Shown here piece by piece: positions 17,341 to 25,491 of a DNA stretch of 64,000 bases (its first letter is position 1; each line of letters starts with the position of its first letter). This DNA comes from Planococcus shenhongbingii (GTDB lineage Bacteria; Bacillota; Bacilli; Bacillales_A; Planococcaceae). A model generated the notes under the pieces. It was given only the letters and a program-made list of their open reading frames with translations. It was not told the origin of the DNA and did no database searches. The DNA is taken from assembly GCF_030413635.1 (NCBI RefSeq), contig NZ_CP129235.1:2976001-3040000 (forward strand), read 5' to 3'. A program made the translations under genes and the position numbers.

Positions 17341-17470
17341 TGCTTTGATTCCTCCTTTTTAATTATCTGAATAATATCATAATTGCAAGGTGGTTAATAC
17401 TATACGCTGCCACTTTAATACTTTTGACCTCTCTTCTATGTTTTTCTGAACACAATACTTTACACAAATG

Positions 17471-17499
17471 AAAAAGCTTCTTCCTTTATGGAAGAAGCT
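17471..17499 (-). terminator. terminator of the second VanZ-like gene
   Basis: AGCTTCTTCC (17475-17484) pairs with 17490-17499 over a five-base loop; TTTTTCATTTG follows on the minus strand. Confidence 0.85.
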
Positions 17500-17503
17500 C
17501 AGT

Positions 17504-17989
17504 TCAGTTTTCTATTTCTTTTGCTTTAAACGCTTTTTCTATGTTTCGATTCAGTGCTTTTTCAGCAAACATATACAGGAAAACTCCGGCAGCTGCACCC
17601 GAACTATCGATCCATACATCGCGCAATTCTCCGCTTCTCCCCGGTACATAGAGCTGATGAAATTCATCTGACATGGCATATAGAACACATATTCCTATAG
17701 CAAAAACTGTTCGTCGATTGTGGCGAGTCCCGCTTGTTCTCAGTGCATTCACCGTTAATGCACCCAGTATCAAATAAATGATGAAATGGGCATTTTTTCG
17801 GACGATATGTTCAGCCGAATCCATATTTCCCTCTAAATCCGGAACCGCTTTTTCAACTGCCGACAAAATCGCCTCTGTGATGTCTGAACTCATTTCACTG
17901 GACTGCGAAGCCGGCTGATGGGACAAAGAGAAGATCAGGGCCATCCAAAGAGCCACCAAAGTCCATGAAAGCATTTTATGTAAAGACAT
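17504..17989 (-). CDS. VanZ-like membrane protein
   Basis: About 161 residues with the classic VanZ core: SWTLVALWMALIFSLSHQPAS at the start, HIVRKNAHFIIYLILGAL, TVFAIGICVLYAMSDEFHQL and the YVPGRSGELRDVWIDSSGA motif, then a last membrane segment. ATG at 17989 is chosen since AAGGAAA stands before it; a frame extension to 18058 exists without a ribosome binding site. The protein is of unknown role beyond membership of the VanZ family. The plus strand downstream carries nothing until the amidase gene. Confidence 0.82.
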   Translation of the reverse strand: MSLHKMLSWTLVALWMALIFSLSHQPASQSSEMSSDITEAILSAVEKAVPDLEGNMDSAEHIVRKNAHFIIYLILGALTVNALRTSGTRHNRRTVFAIGICVLYAMSDEFHQLYVPGRSGELRDVWIDSSGAAAGVFLYMFAEKALNRNIEKAFKAKEIEN

Positions 17990-18315
17990 GGCATCTATTT
18001 CCTTTTCTTTGTGTTGTTGTTTTGTTCCGCTTTTCCAAGCGGGAAATTTACTGATCATTTAAATCTGATTGAAGTTTTTCCCTGGCACCGATTATAGCAT
18101 TTTTCTTTTCAGCTGGGAATCGCTATAGAAATCTATTCATAATAACTCCGCTTGCCGCAAGTACCTACGCTGGTTGGCTGCATATCGAAGGAAGCAATCA
18201 TCGAAAAGTTCTCTGAATGACCCTCTCTCTTTTAGAAGCTTATTCAGCGCCGGCGGTTCAGGGGCAAGATGAAGCGATGAGAGGAGCTTGCTCAGGAGCA
18301 CAAGTCTTTGCCTTA

Positions 18316-18372
18316 CCCAAAACCGTCGAAGCGGTATAGTAAAGGATAATTCTTTAGTTCAATTTATATAAT
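18316..18372. repeat. dispersed intergenic repeat, copy 2
   Basis: Ungapped match to 3117-3173 with about 49 of 57 identical bases. Unlike copy 1 it is embedded in an open minus-strand frame. Both copies lie in the same orientation and just downstream of, or between, minus-strand genes. Confidence 0.65.
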
Positions 18373-18666
18373 TAACTTTGTACTTTAAATTCTCTCCCTT
18401 TACCACTATTGTTACTTTTATGGTTCTGCTTTAATGAGCAGGTTGTTTATTTAAACTGCTTCTGATTACCTGATAAGTCTTCATGCATTATATAGAACCG
18501 ACTGTTAGACTGTGAATCTCCTATTGTTTTTTTTGCAAGCGTTAATATTGTAGCATCATTTAAATCTCATAGCATTAAGCTAACTCATGGGAAAACTTTT
18601 TAATAGCGCCGCAGTATTCTGAATGATTCTTGCACTGTACTTTTGTTACTTGCTTCTGCAGTAACA

Positions 18667-18709
18667 AAGCGAAATGTCCTTAGAAATGATTCTAAGGACA
18701 TTTCGCTTT
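18667..18709. terminator. terminator of galU
   Basis: A 19-bp perfect inverted repeat (AGCGAAATGTCCTTAGAA and its complement, loop ATGA) sits about 60 bases after the galU stop. T-runs beyond the stem are short on both sides, but the stem is long. Confidence 0.7.
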
Positions 18710-18768
18710 CAGTTACTTACATTCTTATTTATCTCTCCATGCCATGTATAGTAATTCAATATTTTATT

Positions 18769-19671
18769 CTAAATTTCAAGATTTAGAGATAAAATCTTTT
18801 TTTCTAATAAAAGTTCAGCCATCATGGCCTCAACTTCTGGACCAAATTCTTGATTATTTAATGCAAATTCCATTGTTGTGCGAATAAATCCAATCATTTC
18901 ACCCACATCATAACGTTTGCCTTCAAACTCATAGGCAAAAACGTCTTGGATACCATTCAATTGTTGAATGGCATCAGTCAATTGAATTTCTCCACCTTTT
19001 CCAACATTATGTTGGCCGAGAAACGGAAAGATTTCTGGGGTTAGAATATAGCGTCCAAGAATCGCCAATGTAGAAGGGGCCGTTCCTTGCTTCGGTTTTT
19101 CTACAAAGTTTTTAACTTGATAGCTCCTTCCCTTTTTTGAATAGGGATCTATTATTCCATAACGCTGCGTGTCTTCTTCAGCTACTTGCTGGACACCGAT
19201 GATTGAAGCTTGAGATTCATCATATTGTTCAATAAGCTGCTTCAAGCATGGCTTTTCCGCTTGAACGATATCATCTCCCAACAATACCGCAAAAGGTTCA
19301 TTGCCAATAAACTTCCGCGCACACCATATAGCATGTCCGAGACCTTTCGCTTCTTTTTGGCGAATATAATGAATTTCCACTTTCGAAGATGCCCTTACTT
19401 CTTCAAGCAAATGGTATTTTTCTTTTCTCAACAAATTATCTTCCAGTTCGAAATTATTATCAAAGTGGTCTTCAATCGCCCTTTTCCCTTTGCCAGTTAC
19501 AATAAGTATGTCTTCTATTCCCGATTCAACCGCCTCTTCTACTATATATTGAATAGTCGGTTTATTTAAAATAGGAAGCATTTCTTTTGGCATCGCTTTT
19601 GTCGCCGGAAGAAACCGGGTACCTAAACCAGCGGCAGGAATGATTGCTTTTGTCACTTTTTTCTTCACCAA
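18769..19671 (-). CDS. galU: UTP--glucose-1-phosphate uridylyltransferase
   Basis: Makes UDP-glucose from UTP and glucose-1-phosphate, feeding teichoic acid glucosylation, glycolipid anchors and capsule synthesis. The 300-residue protein starts with [24 protein letters not shown], the nucleotide-binding loop (residues 8-31), and contains [15 protein letters not shown] and the YDVGEMIGF end motif. Length matches GtaB/GalU. A stop precedes a 60-base spacer to the terminator. It is monocistronic. GalE at 1779 and the nucleotide-sugar dehydrogenase at 46648 could use related sugars. Confidence 0.95.
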   Translation of the reverse strand: MVKKKVTKAIIPAAGLGTRFLPATKAMPKEMLPILNKPTIQYIVEEAVESGIEDILIVTGKGKRAIEDHFDNNFELEDNLLRKEKYHLLEEVRASSKVEIHYIRQKEAKGLGHAIWCARKFIGNEPFAVLLGDDIVQAEKPCLKQLIEQYDESQASIIGVQQVAEEDTQRYGIIDPYSKKGRSYQVKNFVEKPKQGTAPSTLAILGRYILTPEIFPFLGQHNVGKGGEIQLTDAIQQLNGIQDVFAYEFEGKRYDVGEMIGFIRTTMEFALNNQEFGPEVEAMMAELLLEKKILSLNLEI

Positions 19672-19982
19672 ATGACCTCCTTGGTTTTTATTACAGGATT
19701 ACTTTCACTTTACAGGAACCAAATTGCTTTCATAAAAGGCAGCCTTCATGGATTAATCAATGCACACTTAACTCAAATAATAAGTGCTAGTAAAAAAGTA
19801 TGTGTAGACTTTTCAATTAAATAGTTGTTTTGATGATAAGATAATTACTTTTATACTAATTTTTTATGCATATAATCATTTTATCATAATGACCATAACA
19901 AGTAACTGATTATTTAAAAAATTACAAAAATACATTTTGAGTTGATTGATCACTTGATTAAAGACAAAAAGACCTTTTATCT
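19672..19982. other. intergenic region upstream of galU
   Basis: About 310 AT-rich bases with the presumed galU promoter and the terminator at 19964-20016. Nothing else seen. Confidence 0.5.
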
Positions 19983-20016
19983 TCATTTTTTTTTTGAAGA
20001 TAGCAGGTCTTTTTTG
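19964..20016. terminator. terminator overlapping the end of a small membrane protein gene
   Basis: AGACCTTTTATCTTC (from 19970) faces GAAGATAGCAGGTCT (to 20010) with an all-T loop; a T-run stands after the stem and an A-run before it. It overlaps the last codons of the small minus-strand gene. Confidence 0.75.
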
Positions 20017-20279
20017 TTAGAAATCACTTTCGTCTGGTTAAATTTTTGAACGTCACTGGTTTTATGACCATTTTCTTCCTTTTCCTTCCCCCTAGCCAGT
20101 ATTTCCTCTCTATGCTGTATACTAATAACTTCTCTACGCGAACTAGCTTTAGCTAAAGAAAAAGTCATAGCTACAATGAATGTAATGCCGCTTATAATTA
20201 ATCCCCACATTTTTAACGCCTCGTTATATAGTTTATTATTTTTTAGATTTGTAAATGCATTACCGAAAATCATGCACAC
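19983..20279 (-). CDS. hypothetical small membrane protein
   Basis: Unrecognised protein of at most 98 residues. It contains one clear membrane segment, MWGLIISGITFIVAMTFSLA, then a charged tail rich in Lys and Glu. The start is uncertain: GTG at 20279, ATG at 20273 or the internal ATG at 20213 (76 residues, just at the membrane segment) are possible and none has a strong ribosome binding site. The terminator inside its end supports a real transcript. No function is proposed. Confidence 0.45.
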   Translation of the reverse strand: MCMIFGNAFTNLKNNKLYNEALKMWGLIISGITFIVAMTFSLAKASSRREVISIQHREEILARGKEKEENGHKTSDVQKFNQTKVISNKKDLLSSKKK

Positions 20280-20419
20280 TTTCTATGTTAATTATAACAT
20301 GATACTTTACTGGACCTCTAATTAGAGTCATGCAGATTTTTAAGTTATTAAGACAAATTTTAAGACGCTATTTAATAATCTTCTCTTCTAAATTCCTTAT
20401 GAAGAAAACTGCCAATTTA

Positions 20420-21946
20420 CTAAACCATCGGCACCGTATGAGACACCATCCAACTATCCAGGCTTCTACTATAATACGCGGTAATCTTATACCCCATCCC
20501 TGCCGGTGCCTGTACGCCGACTCTTCCCGCTTTGTTATTCACTTTTGCAAAATCGCAAAGCACCTGCACCGGTTGTCCGCCGCTGTTCTCGACGTAGATT
20601 TCCAGTTCTTCTTTAAAGTGGTGTTTTGGCGGTTCAGGCAGATTGATAACGGCGTTCCCCAGCAGGCTGGCCGACTGATTGATGGTGATTTTTGAAGTTT
20701 CCAAAGAATTCGATGCAAAGTTTCGCGTTGATTCATTGACGAAATTATACATCCGGCCGTTATGAAGGACGCTGGTTGTTTCATAATCGAATACTTGGCC
20801 GCGCAAAGAGGCAATAGAAGCGACCCCGCCTGCTGTTCCGTCAACTGGTTTAGCGAGCAGCGGTTCGATAATGCTGAGTCCCGAAGGATAATCGAGGATG
20901 ACATTGGCATAGCCGTTCGCTTCAAAATAAGCATGGTTGATTGTATTCGAATAAGACGGCGTTGTGTTGATCATGCCCGAACCAATATGGATACCTGCGA
21001 TTCCGTTTGCATCAAAATTTCCGCCTTGCACATTATGGCCATAAAGACCACGCACAACGAGCCCAGCCCCTGCGTTGCCGACAAAATGGCAATCGTGGAT
21101 GCCGTATACATTGTTGTCGCTGCCCCTGTCTGTTTGCAGTCCCGAGCCGATATGTATTTTGTACTCGGTTCCTGAGCGGAGTGGACTCCTTAATGCTGGC
21201 GATACCGTTATCCCTTTCGCGCTGACAGCATTGATATGATAAACCGAACCTTCGCCACTGCCGATTTTCAGGTAAGCGCCGACATGGACATTGCCTGCTT
21301 CCGGTTCGAATTTTGAAAAAGTCACACGATCTCCCGAACCACTGCCATCACTTCCGGTAACCACCGTTCCATTTTGTTCGAATTTACACGACTGGTCAAA
21401 GACACAGAGATTGTTATTGCCTTCTTCTGTAATCTGCAGTCCATGGACTTTCGCCCACGTAAAAGAAACATTCGAAAAGGTTTTATTGAGGATACCGGTC
21501 GCCAGCATGCAGACTTTCGCATATTGGGCAGACCCATTTAAAGGGTCGGTGCCTCTGAACGTCAATCCTTTTATATGCCCATCCCCGCCCCGCATCCGCA
21601 CCAGATAATCCATCGGAGCAGAAGGTGCAATCACCGTCGTCTTATCGCTGTAGCCGACCCACGATACCGCTTTTTCCTCTTTGATCACCGGCACTTCAAG
21701 CGGTTTGCTGATGCGGTACAAGCCCGGCGGAAAAAATAGCGTGCCCCCTCCTTTGGCATTATAAGCAAAGGCAATCGCCTGCTGGAGTGCTCGCCAGTCA
21801 TCTGCTTCATCGTCTCCTTTGGCTCCAAATGCTTTGACGTTGAAAGTTTTGTCGGGTCGTTCACTGAAGGTCACTTCATCTGCCATTTTCTTCAATCTAT
21901 TTGCTGTTGCGAGAGTCTGTTTTTCTTTCATAAATCCAAATGCCAT
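20420..21946 (-). CDS. pectate-lyase-like beta-helix protein, paralogue 1
   Basis: 508-residue protein with the pectate lyase 3 superfamily start: FNVKAFGAKGDDEADDWRAL (near 36-55) followed by PPGLYRISKPLEVP, the entry coils of a right-handed beta-helix. Asn/Gly-rich coils continue (GLQTDRGSDNNVYGI, GMINTTPSYSNTINHAYFEANG) and a beta-sandwich-like end closes it. No signal peptide or sortase motif is visible, which is unusual for a polysaccharide lyase and reminds of phage tail-spike or spore/appendage helices. The protein at 28598-30127 is a close paralogue over the whole length. Substrate unknown. Confidence 0.75.
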   Translation of the reverse strand: MAFGFMKEKQTLATANRLKKMADEVTFSERPDKTFNVKAFGAKGDDEADDWRALQQAIAFAYNAKGGGTLFFPPGLYRISKPLEVPVIKEEKAVSWVGYSDKTTVIAPSAPMDYLVRMRGGDGHIKGLTFRGTDPLNGSAQYAKVCMLATGILNKTFSNVSFTWAKVHGLQITEEGNNNLCVFDQSCKFEQNGTVVTGSDGSGSGDRVTFSKFEPEAGNVHVGAYLKIGSGEGSVYHINAVSAKGITVSPALRSPLRSGTEYKIHIGSGLQTDRGSDNNVYGIHDCHFVGNAGAGLVVRGLYGHNVQGGNFDANGIAGIHIGSGMINTTPSYSNTINHAYFEANGYANVILDYPSGLSIIEPLLAKPVDGTAGGVASIASLRGQVFDYETTSVLHNGRMYNFVNESTRNFASNSLETSKITINQSASLLGNAVINLPEPPKHHFKEELEIYVENSGGQPVQVLCDFAKVNNKAGRVGVQAPAGMGYKITAYYSRSLDSWMVSHTVPMV

Positions 21947-22293
21947 CTATGTTCCCTCTCTTTCATAAACCTATTCATCTTGCTTAACGATAACAATAAA
22001 AGGTTAAATAAATGTTAAGCGCTTTAAATCTACTTTAAAATATTACTCTTTCTTTTATTCTCTAGTGATGAATAAAAGACCTCTTACAGCAAAGCAGCTG
22101 CTGTCATACAGTTCCACAATCCCCTTCGAAAAAGCATGAAATTTTCCTCTCTAAGTATTTAATATTGGATAAGCAGCAATCCATAAATGAAAAGCAATAG
22201 TTGACAACTTTTTATTACTATAGAATAATTACAGAGTTTCGTATTGTTTTTAAAATTATAATTTTTAGTACGAATAGAGAGTAGGTAAAAGCT
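21947..22293. other. divergent intergenic region
   Basis: 347 bases between the divergent beta-helix gene and the acyltransferase pseudogene, with a plus-strand promoter at 22202-22230. No other gene-like frame. Confidence 0.5.
22202..22230 (+). promoter_or_regulatory. sigma-A-like promoter of the acyltransferase gene
   Basis: TTGACA (22202-22207), 17 bases, then AATAAT. It stands about 65 bases upstream of the start codon at 22294. Confidence 0.55.
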
Positions 22294-23322
22294 TTGAGAC
22301 GCTTTTTGTTTTTTGACTGGTTGCGGGTTTTAGCAACTATTGCTGTAGTGACTATACATATTTCTGCAATTTTTATTACGGCTAATTATTATGACGGCAA
22401 ATCTTCTTGGTTAACCGCCAATTTCTTTGAGTCTTTTACCAGATGGTGTGTCCCCATATTTGTCATGATTAGCGGAGCCTTAATTTTGAGCGACAAGCGT
22501 GAGTATACTTACAAATCTTTCTTAAAAAAACGGATCAGCAAAATTTTCATCCCTTTGCTCGGCTGAAGCATATTGTATTTCGGTTTCTATTTTATTCAGG
22601 GGCGGGTAGAACTTAATCCGATTCTATTTATTCAAAGGTTTTTAAATAACGGCATTTCCGTCCATTTCTGGTTTATCTACATGCTTCTAGGACTTACTTT
22701 AGTTAGCCCATTGATTAAACTGATGCTGAAAAATGCTACGCAAAAGGATTTAACTTATTTTCTTGTCCTTTGGTTTTATGCATCCGTTATATCACGTGTT
22801 TTAGAGCATCTAGTCGATATTACGTTTAATATGGAACTGTTTTTTGTAACTGACTATGTCGGCTATTATATATTAGGCTATTATTTATTCACTTATGAAC
22901 TTCCTTTGGTATTGCGCAGATTTTTATATGCCGGTTTGGCTATCGGTTTACTTTTTACTTTCTTCCTTACTTTTATTTCAACAGCCGAAGCGAATGGATC
23001 TTTCCAATCTTTTTGGTATGGCTACCATTCGCCAAACGTAGTATTAGCAAGCATCGGGTTGTTCGTGCTATTCAAGCACAGCCATTATATAAATTCAAAG
23101 CAGCTTCCTTCATTACCGCATTTCATAAACACAACCAGTTTCGGCATCTATCTAGTGCATATGATGGTGCTTAAATTTATTGCAGATTATTTCCCTGGAT
23201 TATGGCTTGATACTCATTCAGCCATTGCCATACCTTACCGAGTATTTATTACCGTTTTAATAAGCGCTTTGATTGTCCTAGCGATGAAGAAAGTACCTGT
23301 GTTAAAGAGCTTAGTCCCATAA
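22294..23322 (+). pseudogene. acyltransferase family 3 protein interrupted by TGA
   Basis: Membrane O-acyltransferase (OafA/WecH-like) that would acylate a surface polysaccharide. A TTG start follows GTAGG. The first 90 codons (FFDWLRVLATIAVVTIHISA, with the typical R and H) end with TGA at 22564-22566; the same frame continues without gap for 251 codons with SILYFGFYFIQGR and eight or more membrane segments to the stop at 23320-23322. In this family the position after IPLL is normally aromatic or Trp, so TGA probably replaced TGG. Total length of 342 codons is normal. One nonsense mutation, or a sequence error, is the only visible defect. Confidence 0.85.
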
Positions 23323-23350
23323 GACTGAAATCACATTTTACCGCCATTAC

Positions 23351-23400
23351 AAAAAAGACTGCGTACTGCTTCCTAATAAGAAACAGTACGCAGTTTTTTT
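23351..23400. terminator. bidirectional terminator
   Basis: ACTGCGTACTG (23358-23368) pairs with 23384-23394; an A-run before and seven T after serve the acyltransferase on plus and the hypothetical gene on minus. Confidence 0.88.
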
Positions 23401-23437
23401 AAGTTAACGAAATACATCTTCGTTTTGAATAAACTCT

Positions 23438-23800
23438 TTAAAAAGGCAAATCCTTTGTCGGATTTCTGTGCCGCTCCTGTTCCTGCCGCTCCAAAAAGGC
23501 ACTGAAGCCTTCCCAGCCGTCTCTATTATGCGTGGCGAACAGCTCAGCCGTAAATTTGCCGAACGAGTCCGGCCGCGCAGGATGGTCCCATACCACGTTA
23601 AAATTCCTGCTGTAAGTGACCCGGTTGAAGTTGCCGAATATGTGCGTCAATGTGCTGACTAGCACACGGACTTCCATGACCGCTGGCATTCCTTTAAACT
23701 GATTTTCACTGTAAAGAAAACCTCTCTTATCAAGCAGCCGAATCCGGAAGGCATCTTCGTATTCCTCCAGCACCAAGATTAAATCTTGTTTTCCAACCAT
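23438..23800 (-). CDS. hypothetical protein
   Basis: 120-residue soluble protein, not recognised. It begins KQDLILVLEEYEDAFRIRLLD and has a middle segment GNFNRVTYSRNFNVVWDHPA, then an acidic-basic tail. No membrane segment, signal peptide or cysteine is seen. It lies between convergent and tandem neighbours with a terminator on its 3' side; the upstream side towards the SLH gene terminator is about 120 bases. A small regulatory or DNA-linked role cannot be inferred. Confidence 0.6.
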   Translation of the reverse strand: MVGKQDLILVLEEYEDAFRIRLLDKRGFLYSENQFKGMPAVMEVRVLVSTLTHIFGNFNRVTYSRNFNVVWDHPARPDSFGKFTAELFATHNRDGWEGFSAFLERQEQERHRNPTKDLPF

Positions 23801-23910
23801 CCTGCCACCCGCTTTCCATTGCTTTTGATACTTTTTCGCCAGAGCATCTTGAAATCCTGCAAAGGAACAATGAGAAACCTCAATTAGGGGAGCTCTTCAT
23901 TTCCATTTTT

Positions 23911-23954
23911 GTAAAAACACGATAAAAAAGCATCCATTGCAGAGCATGGATGCT
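23911..23954 (-). terminator. terminator of the SLH protein gene
   Basis: AGCATCCAT (23929-23937) pairs with 23946-23954; on the minus strand TTTTTTATCG and more T follow. Confidence 0.85.
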
Positions 23955-23970
23955 CGTACCTATTCAATTC

Positions 23971-25032
23971 TTATTTAACACTTGTCAGTTCAAAAACAAC
24001 GCGCCCTCTTTCATCGATGGATTTTATGGTCGCGAATCCTGGCGCCATATAGTACTTAAATCCAGTCTTTGTGGTCACTTCTGTAGCGTTGGTAAATGTT
24101 TTGTAGCGTGTTTTGACAGTTTTGTTTACACCGGTAATGGTGTTGATGAGCGTTTCATCGCCTAAGCCTGTATTAAATTTCTGGCCGACTTTAACCGGAT
24201 AGGCTAGCGCCTGATCATATTCCGAATAAGGATAAGCGAAAGCAAACAGTTTATAATTCTCAAACTCCATATATTCGTATACGTCATTGCCGACTTTTAC
24301 TGTCCACATAAAACCAAAGGTCAATCCATCCCGCTTTGGTACATTGACAAAGCGATGGACTTCTGTCGAGCCATCAGGACGGGCGTAGGTGTAAGTCTTT
24401 GTTTTATCTTTCTGGTAAGAGTTTTTGATCACTGCATCATTTTTGAATTTCGGTTCCAATCCCCTTGCGATGAAAGCAGCAAATTCCCCGCGGGTCACCT
24501 TTGCTTTAGGACGGAAAGTATTATCTGGATAACCAATCGTTATGTTAGCTGCAAGCACTTTCGCAATTGCCTCAGACAACGCCGTATCTGATCGCACATC
24601 TTTAAACTCATTATTAAAAGTGAATGCAAGGTCGAAGACGCGCGCAATTATAAGAGCGGCATCTCCCCTGTTAATAGTCTGATTTGGCCGGTATGTGCCA
24701 TCTTTATAGCCTTTCAAATAACCAGCTTTGTCGACTGCTGCTATATATCCACTGGCATAATGGCTTTTCTTCACGTCTTTAAACTTTGTGTCTCTCTTTT
24801 TTCCATCCAATCCTTTTAAGCGCCCAATCATTACTGCTACTTCAGCTCTTGTTATCGCAGCGTTCGGACGAACTTTACCGTCACTTTCTTCGTTTATAAC
24901 CCCTTTTTTCATTAAATATTGAATCTCTTCGTAATACCGGTGGTTTTTGGGCAGATCTGGTGCAGCCTGTACAGACGATACTAACAAGAACAGAGCCAAG
25001 ACAATCGCAATAGGAGTCATGAGTTTTTTCAC
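23971..25032 (-). CDS. secreted SLH-domain surface protein
   Basis: 353-residue secreted protein. A signal peptide (KKLMTPIAIVLALFLLVSSVQA, residues 2-23) is followed by three SLH domains, about 29-71, 85-133 and 142-190, with the repeating GY.DGT.RPN..I.R.E motif; SLH domains hold proteins to pyruvylated secondary cell-wall polymers. The rest (about 195-353) is a beta-rich domain with YTYARPDGSTEVHRFVN and a C-terminal GFKYYMAPGFATIKSID. That domain is not recognised. The gene is monocistronic with its own terminator. Another, shorter SLH protein lies at 63430. Confidence 0.88.
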   Translation of the reverse strand: MKKLMTPIAIVLALFLLVSSVQAAPDLPKNHRYYEEIQYLMKKGVINEESDGKVRPNAAITRAEVAVMIGRLKGLDGKKRDTKFKDVKKSHYASGYIAAVDKAGYLKGYKDGTYRPNQTINRGDAALIIARVFDLAFTFNNEFKDVRSDTALSEAIAKVLAANITIGYPDNTFRPKAKVTRGEFAAFIARGLEPKFKNDAVIKNSYQKDKTKTYTYARPDGSTEVHRFVNVPKRDGLTFGFMWTVKVGNDVYEYMEFENYKLFAFAYPYSEYDQALAYPVKVGQKFNTGLGDETLINTITGVNKTVKTRYKTFTNATEVTTKTGFKYYMAPGFATIKSIDERGRVVFELTSVK

Positions 25033-25173
25033 GTTGTCACCCCTTTAGTTTTAAAAACTTTCTTGGTTATAGTTTACCTCAAAAATGCCAGTAAAACTAT
25101 ATAAATATTTCATTATTCAGAATTCTTATAAATAAGAATCTCCTTTAAATATTATTCAGTTGGTGTATAAATA

Positions 25174-25207
25174 CAAAAAAAGCCACGCAAACGCATGGCT
25201 TTTTTAT
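25174..25207. terminator. terminator-like hairpin in a divergent region
   Basis: AAAAAAGCCA faces TGGCTTTTTT around a ten-base centre; works on both strands. Since genes diverge here it does not end a recognised gene and may close a small transcript or an old gene. Confidence 0.6.
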
Positions 25208-25362
25208 TTATAAAAATTCAATTTTTCAAACTATTAGCTTAGATAGTTAGTGACTAAAGACTTAACAGATAACAAATAGACCTATTAAGCAGAAAATAAA
25301 TTAAACCAAAAGACACTTAAGTGAAAATAAATAACGCTTGAAATTAGGCACAAAAACATAAC

Positions 25363-25379
25363 TGTTACATAAATGTAAC
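25363..25379 (+). promoter_or_regulatory. candidate WalR (YycF) box
   Basis: TGTTAC, five bases, TGTAAC fits the WalR consensus TGTWAH-N5-TGTWAH exactly. It lies 50 bases upstream of the -35 element of the NlpC/P60 gene, a typical kind of WalR target. The sequence is also part of a near-perfect palindrome (25361-25382), so another dimeric regulator is an alternative. Confidence 0.65.
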
Positions 25380-25428
25380 AGTACTGCAAAGAGAATGACA
25401 TTGTTATATTAGCAAAACTTCCATATAG

Positions 25429-25458
25429 TTGACAAAGAGATAGAGAAAATTATTAAAT
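25429..25458 (+). promoter_or_regulatory. sigma-A-like promoter of the P60 endopeptidase gene
   Basis: TTGACA (25429-25434) followed at 16-18 bases by TATTAAAT. The start codon is about 35 bases further, with AGGGGAATAATA as ribosome binding site. Confidence 0.55.
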
Positions 25459-25491
25459 ACTGGAAATTAATACAGAGATAGGGGAATAATA

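Larger units (their letters stand above)
17990..18768. other. long intergenic region with dispersed repeat and remnant-like frame
   Basis: About 780 bases without a recognised gene. Contents: the dispersed repeat copy 2 (18316-18372), a minus-strand frame of about 75 codons that runs through this repeat to TGA at 18137-18139 and contains KLLKERGSFRELFDDCFLRY, and the galU terminator at 18667-18709. The frame has no start signal and was not recognised; it may be debris of a mobile element. Confidence 0.55.
25033..25491. other. regulatory intergenic region before the P60 endopeptidase
   Basis: 459 AT-rich bases between divergent genes. A terminator-like hairpin (25174-25207), a WalR-type box (25363-25379) and a promoter (25429-25458) are recognised; the rest shows no gene. 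Confidence 0.65.

Noticed and set aside
22564..22566. Programmed TGA readthrough or selenocysteine
   Set aside because: The bases after TGA do not match the CTAG-type readthrough context, no selenocysteine hairpin was seen, and membrane acyltransferases do not use selenocysteine; nonsense mutation is simpler.
25361..25382. TetR- or ArsR-type operator
   Set aside because: The palindrome alone would fit, but the exact WalR direct-repeat form and the autolysin target make WalR the better reading; the alternative is kept in the feature entry.
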